Source: Acidobacteria bacterium RIFCSPLOWO2_02_FULL_61_28 (GTDB lineage Bacteria > Acidobacteriota > Terriglobia > 2-12-FULL-54-10). From it: a DNA stretch of 37,067 nt. The stretch lies in assembly GCA_001767035.1 (NCBI GenBank), contig MEKR01000164.1, positions 91,685 through 128,751 on the forward strand. Reading direction: 5' to 3'. Every line of letters begins with the position of its first letter. The first letter of the stretch is position 1. The translations under genes and the position numbers were made by a program. Under the pieces are notes generated by a model. It was not told the DNA's origin. It worked only from the letters and a program-made list of their open reading frames with translations, and did not search any database. Shown one piece after another: positions 8,926-15,740 of this stretch.

Positions 8926-9447
8926 CTATTGAAACTCGATCCGGGTCTTGGCAGCTTCGAGTTTCTTCGCATCCACGCCGGCGACCTTCAGAAGATCGTT
9001 CCACTCCTTAAATTCGCCCTTCTGAACGCGGTACGCCACGATGGCTTTCGCTTCCTCCGCGGTGAGCGACAGACCGGTCTCCAGTTCGGCGGCTCCGGCC
9101 TTGTTGACGTTGACCCGCGGCTCTTCCTTGCCGAAGTTTCTCGCGAGGTAATCAACAATCGCATTGCACTCGTCGTCGGTGGCGTTGGCTCCGTTTCCCT
9201 GCATCGTGTAGACGAGGTCTCGCCAGCCGTCCTTGGTATGGCGAAGGCTTGCGACCGAATCTATTTCGTGGCATTGGGTACAGACCCGCAGAAAAATTTC
9301 CTTCCCCGGACCTTCGGGAAACTGCTCCTGTTGTGCCCGAGCCGACAGAATGCCCGGCTGAATCCCCGGTAGAATCCACAGCAGAGAGGAAACCAGCAAA
9401 CCCCCGACGCTGCCCCCTGCCAGGTTTCTTCCTCGCCGTCGGTTCAT
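8926..9447 (-). CDS. Cytochrome c fused to C-terminal ComEA-like helix-hairpin-helix domain
   Basis: Heme motif CTQCH, then RVNVNKAGAAELETGLSLTAEEAKAIVAYRVQKGEFKEWNDLLKVAGVDAKKLEAAKTRI, a classic HHH (ComEA/HHH_3) pattern; N-terminal membrane/signal segment. Confidence 0.87.
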   Translation of the reverse strand: MNRRRGRNLAGGSVGGLLVSSLLWILPGIQPGILSARAQQEQFPEGPGKEIFLRVCTQCHEIDSVASLRHTKDGWRDLVYTMQGNGANATDDECNAIVDYLARNFGKEEPRVNVNKAGAAELETGLSLTAEEAKAIVAYRVQKGEFKEWNDLLKVAGVDAKKLEAAKTRIEFQ

Positions 9448-9512
9448 CCCGCATACCCCCCCTTTCCAGCGGCCTGTCCGAGGACTGAATTATTAAAATC
9501 CAAATCCCTGGT

Positions 9513-12500
9513 TCAAAAAACCAACTTCAGGCCGAACTGAATCTGCCGCCCGGTCGTGGAAGTGGAGGTGATCAGCCCCGCCGCCGCGTTCCGGGGAGGG
9601 TTGGGGTTCCCCGTCTGCGGCAGAAAGACCGCGCTTCTGGGGAGCCGGAAGTTCGCCCGGTTGAACAGGTTGAAGAATTCCGCCCGGAATTGCAGGCCGA
9701 CTCGTTCGGTCAACGAGGTCGTTTTCGACACATTGAAGTTCCAGGTCGCCAATCCGGGTCCCGTCAGGGTGTTTCTCCCCCCGTTTCCAAACACGCGACG
9801 CGGGCAGCCCGTGGCCGTGGGCGTCGCAACGCACTGAGGAGTCAGCGGGGGCAACACGAAGGCGGTGGGATCGAAGTACTGGTTCGTGTACTGCGGCGTC
9901 CCTCTCTCCGCAATGTCAGAGTTGCGGACCCGGTCGGGCTTGTGAGCGCCCAGGCCCATGGGCAGGGACCCGGGAAAATCGCCGCCGAGGGCCACCATAA
10001 AGGGAGCTCCCGTACTCGCCGTGACCACTCCACTGAGGCTCCAACCCCCCAGCAGCTTGCCCGCCGCCCCGGTCAGACTTCCGCCCAGGGCTTTTCCCGG
10101 TCCGAAGGGCAGGTCGTAGGCATAATGCAGGGACCAGTAGTGTCGCAGGTCCCAAGCGGAGAGGCCCCGGGTGGCCTTGGTATTGAACGGCCAGTCCGTG
10201 CCCGAGCTGCCCTCCCCGTCGAAGTTCCCCCCGTGGATGCGGTTCGAGTTCGTATCAATGGACTTTGACCAAGTGTAAGAGCTGCTGATCTGGAACCCCT
10301 GGCTGAACCGCTTCTCCGCGGAGACCTGCAAGGAGTTGTAATAGGAATCGTTTTCGGCGGTGGCCCACCGGATCACTCCGAAGTTGGGGTTGCGGCGCGA
10401 TGCCTCCAAGGGGATGTATCTTCTCCCATCGGGACCCGCGATATCCTGTCGCGCGTTGGCCTCCGCGTTCACGCCCAGCAGGTTCACTCCGCGGGAGCCT
10501 ACATAACCCACATGCAGCATCGTGTTGGGCAAAACCTCCTGCTGAATGCTGAAACTGTAATTGATGTTGTAAGGCTGGGCCAGGTTGAAATCAATCGCGT
10601 CCAGCCGGAGCTGAGGCCCGCTGGAGGGCGCCACGCGGCCGGCCGGGATGTTGGGAAACACCAAGGGGTAGCTCAGTGGCTGGCCCGGGAGGCTGGTGGC
10701 CAAAATGCCATCCCAGATCGGGGGCATCCGGTCTCCGGGCAGAATAAAGTCGGTATTGCGGATGGCCTGCTGAAAAATCCCCAGGCCTCCCCGCACGGCG
10801 GTCTTGCCATTATTAAACGGGTCCCAGGCGAAGCCAAAGCGGGGGGCGGCATGGGCAAAGGCGGAGATTTGCTCCCAAAACGGGCTGCCCACCACGGTCG
10901 CCGGATCGCGGAAGAGATCCCGGAGCTGGGCGATTCTGCCGTTGACCTCCGTGGGCACCGTGGCCCACTCGAAGCGAACTCCCAAGTTCAACGTCAGGTT
11001 GGGAAGCACCTTCCAATCGTCCTGGAGGTAGGTCCCGATGATCCAGGAGCGCCAGCCCCGGTTCGCATCCGAGGTTGGACCTGCACCGATTACATTGAGA
11101 GGTCTTTCGGCGTAAAAATCTTGCAGCGAAGAGAACGTCCAGTTCCCCCCGTAAGAAAAGCGCCCATCCTGGTTGTCATGGTTCCGTTGCAGGGAAGCTC
11201 CCAACTTCAACGAGTGATTTCCCCGCGTGTAGGAAATGTCATCGGCGTACTGGTAGGAGGTCCACCATAAAAAATTGGGGTTGCCGATCCAGGGCCCAAT
11301 CGCGCCGGCCGGGGAGACCGTCACATATCCTGGACCTCTACCCGGAACGCCCACCAACGGCGAAAGATCGGCCTTCCCGGCATCCGTGCTGTCCTGTAAA
11401 GACACCGACCGGCCGACGCCGACGCGAAAGTTATTCAGCAGGGTAGGGCTCAGCAGAGAAGTGAAACTCAGCATCAGGTGCTGGTACCGGGTATCCCGGG
11501 AGTCCCTCGTCAGCTCGTCATTGGCCAAGAGGCTGGAATTGGCGTCGGAGAATGTGTAGCGGCCAAACATGAAGTGTTGCTCGTTCAAGGTATGATCGAG
11601 CCGGATCGCGAAGTAGTTTTCGGTGGTCGGATTGGAGGGCGCTGACCTGAAGTCCGCCGTGCCGTCGCCGTAATTTCTTCCACCCGGGGTGGGAAGAGGA
11701 TACAAGTTCAAAACTCTCTGGGCTGTCGGCCCTACCGTACAGCCGGTTGCGCACGGCCCGCTGGGCAAAATTCCCCGGCGCGCCTCCAGGGTCGGCACGC
11801 GCATGAAGATGGTGCTGCCGAGCCGTTGCCGCAGCCCTTCGTAATTGCCGAAGAAGAAGGTGCGGTCCCGTTTGATGCGGCCTCCCAGGGTGCCCCCGAA
11901 CTGGTTCCTCTTGAATGGCGGAACCTTCGCGTCGAAGAATTCGCGCGCGTCCAAGGCGCTGTTGCGGAAGAACTCAAAGGCGGACCCGTGGAGCGTATTG
12001 GTGCCCGAGCGGGTGACCGCAGTCATGATTCCTCCCGCGACCTGGCCGTACTCGGCGCTGTAATTGGAGGTCAGCAAGCGAAACTCCCGGATGGCGTCGG
12101 TCCCCAGCAAGCCTCCGGCGGCGCTGCCGGGCGTTGCCACCACCGTGTCGTTAATAATCAAGCCGTCCATAATGTAGTTGTTCTGCGACGGGTGCGCCCC
12201 GGCCACGCTGAATTTGGCGGCAATACCAAAAAACCGCTGACCCGCTGACCCCCTCCCGGGGGCCGCCCCGGCGATGTTCTTGACGTTGGGCTGCAAGTCC
12301 ATCAGGTCGGTGAAGCTGCGGCCATTCAGGGGCAGTTCCCGCACCGTCTTTTCGTCCACCAGACCGGAGACCGTCGAGGTCGTGGTCTCCACCAGCGGGG
12401 CCTCTCCCACGACTTCAATTCGTTCGGTGGTCGTTCCCACTTGGAGCGAAAAATTCACGATCGCTTCCTGGCCGACCGTTAAGGTGATCCCCCGGCGGAC

Positions 12501-12803
12501 CGTGGTCTGGAAGCCGGCGGCCGTAACCTCCAATTCGTAGCCGCCGGAGACCAACTGCTGCGCCGAATAACGTCCCGCGGCGTCGGTCGTAATGGTGCGG
12601 TCTATTCCCGTCTCGAGGTTCCGGACGGTGACGGTCGCGCCCGGGACCACCGCCCCGGAGGAATCCGAGGCAGTGCCCGAAATCGTCCCGCCAGTCAACT
12701 GTCCCCAGGAGCTCGTTACCGCCAAATGCGCCAGCAACACAGCAACCAGAATTCTCCCTGCCCCGCGCAGTGAGATTCGACCTGCGTATCCTTTTCTCTG
12801 CAT
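9513..12803 (-). CDS. TonB-dependent receptor, Oar-like, with carboxypeptidase-regulatory-like domain
   Basis: GGTISGTASDSSGAVVPGATVTVRNLETGIDRTITTDAAGRYSAQQL..., plug VRELPLNGRSFTDLMDLQPNV, C-terminal LKLVF; start placed at MQRKGYAGRISLRG. Confidence 0.9.
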   Translation of the reverse strand: MQRKGYAGRISLRGAGRILVAVLLAHLAVTSSWGQLTGGTISGTASDSSGAVVPGATVTVRNLETGIDRTITTDAAGRYSAQQLVSGGYELEVTAAGFQTTVRRGITLTVGQEAIVNFSLQVGTTTERIEVVGEAPLVETTTSTVSGLVDEKTVRELPLNGRSFTDLMDLQPNVKNIAGAAPGRGSAGQRFFGIAAKFSVAGAHPSQNNYIMDGLIINDTVVATPGSAAGGLLGTDAIREFRLLTSNYSAEYGQVAGGIMTAVTRSGTNTLHGSAFEFFRNSALDAREFFDAKVPPFKRNQFGGTLGGRIKRDRTFFFGNYEGLRQRLGSTIFMRVPTLEARRGILPSGPCATGCTVGPTAQRVLNLYPLPTPGGRNYGDGTADFRSAPSNPTTENYFAIRLDHTLNEQHFMFGRYTFSDANSSLLANDELTRDSRDTRYQHLMLSFTSLLSPTLLNNFRVGVGRSVSLQDSTDAGKADLSPLVGVPGRGPGYVTVSPAGAIGPWIGNPNFLWWTSYQYADDISYTRGNHSLKLGASLQRNHDNQDGRFSYGGNWTFSSLQDFYAERPLNVIGAGPTSDANRGWRSWIIGTYLQDDWKVLPNLTLNLGVRFEWATVPTEVNGRIAQLRDLFRDPATVVGSPFWEQISAFAHAAPRFGFAWDPFNNGKTAVRGGLGIFQQAIRNTDFILPGDRMPPIWDGILATSLPGQPLSYPLVFPNIPAGRVAPSSGPQLRLDAIDFNLAQPYNINYSFSIQQEVLPNTMLHVGYVGSRGVNLLGVNAEANARQDIAGPDGRRYIPLEASRRNPNFGVIRWATAENDSYYNSLQVSAEKRFSQGFQISSSYTWSKSIDTNSNRIHGGNFDGEGSSGTDWPFNTKATRGLSAWDLRHYWSLHYAYDLPFGPGKALGGSLTGAAGKLLGGWSLSGVVTASTGAPFMVALGGDFPGSLPMGLGAHKPDRVRNSDIAERGTPQYTNQYFDPTAFVLPPLTPQCVATPTATGCPRRVFGNGGRNTLTGPGLATWNFNVSKTTSLTERVGLQFRAEFFNLFNRANFRLPRSAVFLPQTGNPNPPRNAAAGLITSTSTTGRQIQFGLKLVF

Positions 12804-13021
12804 TGGAAACCTCCCTCTTCCCACCAAGAATTTCCCGTCTCCACCGCAACCTATTCTTGTCTTAATCTGGAACTTCCGATCTACCACACCCTTCGTACGA
12901 AAGACTACGCCAGCCACGCTGTGGAGTCAAGGTTGAATCGCCAGGGGACACGGTCCATGATTCCTTTCACCCGGTTGGAGTATACTGGGCGCAACCGCGC
13001 GGACCGAATGGCTGCGGAGGG

Positions 13022-13165
13022 ATGCGAATGGTGCTGCAACCGGGCATGTTCCTGGGTCCCTACGAAATCCTCGCGCTGATCGGCAAGCAGGAAGCTGCCA
13101 CGCAGATCAACGTGGTGCTGAACTGGTTTGAGGAGTTGAAACGCTGGGTCCCTTCGGGACGGTGA
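13022..13165 (+). pseudogene. Internally deleted Ser/Thr protein kinase remnant (N-terminus joined in frame to C-terminus)
   Basis: 47-aa ORF MRMVLQPGMFLGPYEILALIGKQEAATQINVVLNWFEELKRWVPSGR*. The first ~20 aa match the usual start of acidobacterial PknB-like kinases (PGxxLGPYEILxxxG); the last ~20 aa match the usual C-terminal end of kinase-propeller proteins (INVVLNWFEELKRRVP). Confidence 0.7.
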
Positions 13166-13229
13166 GTGGGAATTAGGGAACAGTTTCCCGCTCGCTTGCG
13201 CTCACGGCTCTGATTAAATCCTCTCCGGT

Positions 13230-13751
13230 TTACCCCATGGCGTCCAGGAGCGGAAGAATCGCTTCCAGTTCCTCGCGCTCCTCCTGCAATGCCGAAGATG
13301 CGGGACCTGCTTCGGAAGCCTGCGGCGACTGGAGCAAGCTGCACCCCTCGGGAGTGTCCTGACCGGCCCAGGGAACGTTCTCGCGCTCCAGCCACAAGAG
13401 CAGTTGGGGCATCCCGCGCACTTCGCCCAAAAACTGGATGGCGAGCAGGTCCGCACTGGTCCGGACGACCTGGCTCCGTCCCTGAAGCTCTGCGGGATAT
13501 TCATCCACCGTAAACCCAACGCGCAGTATGGTTCCTTCCGGGACGAGCACGTTCGTGCGCACCAGCATTCCGTACCGGCCGATGTTGACCAGCGTGCCGG
13601 AGGATTCCGGCGAGCCGGTGTGGAAGATCACATCCCCTTCCACGATGTAGCGCACGCTCCGCCGCCGTTCGGACCGCCGTTCAGGCCGTCGTTCGGGCCC
13701 TCGCTCGGACGCACGTTCGGACGCCCGCTCGGAAATGACACCTGGTTGCAT
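13230..13751 (-). CDS. PilZ-domain protein with repeat-rich N-terminus
   Basis: RRSVRYIVEGDVIFHTGSPESSGTLVNIGRYGMLVRTNVLVPEGTILRVGF... PilZ-like pattern (RxxxR ... beta-barrel); start placed at MQPGVISERASERASERG. Confidence 0.75.
   Translation of the reverse strand: MQPGVISERASERASERGPERRPERRSERRRSVRYIVEGDVIFHTGSPESSGTLVNIGRYGMLVRTNVLVPEGTILRVGFTVDEYPAELQGRSQVVRTSADLLAIQFLGEVRGMPQLLLWLERENVPWAGQDTPEGCSLLQSPQASEAGPASSALQEEREELEAILPLLDAMG
13663..13734. repeat. Six degenerate 12-bp tandem repeats inside the PilZ gene
   Basis: Units CGCCGTTCGGAC, CGCCGTTCAGGC, CGTCGTTCGGGC, CCTCGCTCGGAC, GCACGTTCGGAC, GCCCGCTCGGAA, encoding SERASERASERGPERRPERRSER-type sequence. Confidence 0.85.
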
Positions 13752-13928
13752 ATTGGTGTACCCTCCCTTGCCGCAACAATGCCGCAACAAACACGTGGGC
13801 CAGCCGGACGCAACCCGACTGCGCTCCCTGCCTCACGACCGTTTTATCGGCACACGAAGCCGGGTTGTTCAGGTTTTTTTGACGAGCGGGGAGTTGATCC
13901 TGGCAATGGCAGGATTGGAACAGCAAAG

Positions 13929-13973
13929 TTGAGTATGGTAATATTGGGTTGTAATGCATTGCGATGCAATGCA
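13929..13973 (+). promoter_or_regulatory. Candidate promoter (TTGAGT-N17-TAATGC) overlapping palindromic operator TGCATTG-N5-CAATGCA
   Basis: -35-like 13929-13934, 17-bp spacer, -10-like 13952-13957, palindrome 13955-13973. Confidence 0.4.
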
Positions 13974-13984
13974 GGGGGGTGGCT

Positions 13985-14212
13985 GTGGCGAAGGGGAAAA
14001 AGAGAATTAGCAAGAAGGAATTTGAAGAGCGTTTCACGGCTCTGATAGCTGACCATCTTTCTACCATGCCGCTAGAGGAGCAAAAAGCCAGACTCCATTC
14101 CGCCGAACGGAGGCTTTCTAAAATCTGCCGCGCCGAGCGTCCCACAGCTTCACGCATTCCCGAAACTTCGCCGATCCGTCTTTCAGCCCGAGGTCGCCAC
14201 GAAGAACGGTGA
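13985..14212 (+). CDS. small charged hypothetical protein (possibly 3'-disrupted)
   Basis: GTG start; VAKGKKRISKKEFEERFTALIADHLSTMPLEEQKARLHSAERRLSK...; the C-terminal third overlaps the convergent ORF 14118-14372. Confidence 0.45.
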   Translation: MAKGKKRISKKEFEERFTALIADHLSTMPLEEQKARLHSAERRLSKICRAERPTASRIPETSPIRLSARGRHEER

Positions 14213-14372
14213 TGTAGTTCTCTCTGCTACATTCCTTGTTCTCAAGCATCCGTATTACTTTGCGGATTTGACGGGAAATCTCTAGATTCTCTGCTTTTAG
14301 CGGTTGACGTCTCCCACGGCTTCTCTCTTCGGCCATCACCTGCTTCAAATCCTCATCCGTTTTCTTTGCCAT
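14118..14372 (-). CDS. hypothetical protein
   Basis: MAKKTDEDLKQVMAEERSRGRRQPLKAENLEISRQIRKVIRMLENKECSRENYITVLRGDLGLKDGSAKFRECVKLWDARRGRF; plausible composition; start at internal Met. Confidence 0.55.
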   Translation of the reverse strand: MAKKTDEDLKQVMAEERSRGRRQPLKAENLEISRQIRKVIRMLENKECSRENYITVLRGDLGLKDGSAKFRECVKLWDARRGRF

Positions 14373-14479
14373 GTAGGATCTCCCGATCTCCCAAGCCGTC
14401 CGGCCCTGCCGACCTATCGACCCAAGCTCCAATTGCCGTGCTCATTCATTGTGGTGTTCCGTGAGCGCGAAGAAACCCA

Positions 14480-15013
14480 TTAAAAGATGGATGCTCCAAC
14501 TTCCGTCGCGCGCTTCGTGAAAGCCCCCCACCAATTCTCAGGAATCTGACCTTGCTCTCGAAGTCTCTTTATTACTTTGTGAGGATGGGACAACAAAATG
14601 TATCCATACTTCCGGCTGCCGTTAGGCTTGATGCTAACGAAACCGAGGTTTTGCAAGATATCCATGCGCTCGCGCCAACTGCGCACGTTTCTTCCGGTGG
14701 TGCTGTATCCACTGGAGTAAGCAAAAGTCTCTTCGTCCGTTACCTCCACGAAGGAGTCGTCCATCTGCCGACACCACAGATCGATGTAAACCCGCGATGC
14801 ATCCTTCCCGCCTCCCAGGTTATCGATCAGGCTTAGGATTAGCGGCAGAGTTCGCGGTATGGTTGAATAACCGTCCTCTTTACTTCTGTGCCAAAGTTCG
14901 GCTCGCGCGTCCGGCCAGAGGCTATCCAGCATTTCGAGTCTTCGGCTCGCTGCCTTGGTCATGGTCTTAGGCATGACGCTTACTTTCGTGCTCGGGGGCA
15001 TCTTGTCCTCCAC
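14480..15013 (-). CDS. hypothetical protein of mobile-element type, possible winged-helix fold
   Basis: 177 aa: TIPRTLPLILSLIDNLGGGKDASRVYIDLWCRQMDDSFVEVTDEETFAYSSGYSTTGRNVRSWRERMDILQNLGFVSIKPNGSRKYGYILLSHP. Confidence 0.6.
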   Translation of the reverse strand: MEDKMPPSTKVSVMPKTMTKAASRRLEMLDSLWPDARAELWHRSKEDGYSTIPRTLPLILSLIDNLGGGKDASRVYIDLWCRQMDDSFVEVTDEETFAYSSGYSTTGRNVRSWRERMDILQNLGFVSIKPNGSRKYGYILLSHPHKVIKRLREQGQIPENWWGAFTKRATEVGASIF

Positions 15014-15379
15014 CTGTATGTTAAGCTAAAAATAGCGAACTGGTGTATATCAAACGCTGTGAAAGTTTTCGAGCGGTTTGCCGCTAGCAGAGGGGAATGA
15101 AGCATCATCAAATTTAATGCTACCGAGTAATATGCTGTATGTCAAGGACTTAGATTCGCTATGGGATGCTCAATGATTTTTCAAGAAAGAGGGGGCTAAA
15201 AGGGAGGAAGGAACCAATAGTGGCAAAGCCATGAATTAAAGGGGCTATTTTACGCCTTAAATTGACTGATATCATTATTGGTTAGCTCATCATGTAGTGC
15301 TCCCTGTGCTCCTATGTTCTCCTTGTCCTCAGCGTCGTTATCGTCCTCCATAGGCGGGCGGTTTCGGCGCGCCATGCCG

Positions 15380-15568
15380 CTACTGCCGATCCGGCAGCGT
15401 GAAGACGTACAAGGCATTGCCGTTCAGCGGGTGGTGGATATCGGGTGATATGGTTTGAGGCCCGTTTCGCGGGCTCCCGCCGCCGAGTCCGGTGGAGACG
15501 GCGATGTACTGTTTGCTGCCGACGCTGAACGATACCCGGAACCCCTGCACGGACGTTGCCAGCCGCAT
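15380..15568 (-). pseudogene. C-terminal remnant of a PQQ-dependent (alcohol/glucose-type) dehydrogenase
   Basis: LATSVQGFRVSFSVGSKQYIAVSTGLGGGSPRNGPQTISPDIHHPLNGNALYVFTLPDRQ*; matches the quinoprotein C-terminal pattern GxPvxFxxxGKQYVAVxxGxGGGSPR...GNALYVFALP. No upstream propeller; in-frame stop just upstream. Confidence 0.7.
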
Positions 15569-15740
15569 CTGCCGCGTTGGACTCCCCTCAGCCTACTTTA
15601 GAACCAGCGGTATTTCGATAGAAAAGTGGTTATACGACTTGAGATATTTCCCACTTTCACCGCTTATTTGACCCCTTCCTCAGCAGCGCGCTATTCTACT
15701 CTGGGGTAGTTTGACCTAAGCCCCGGAGAGTGATCCTGGG

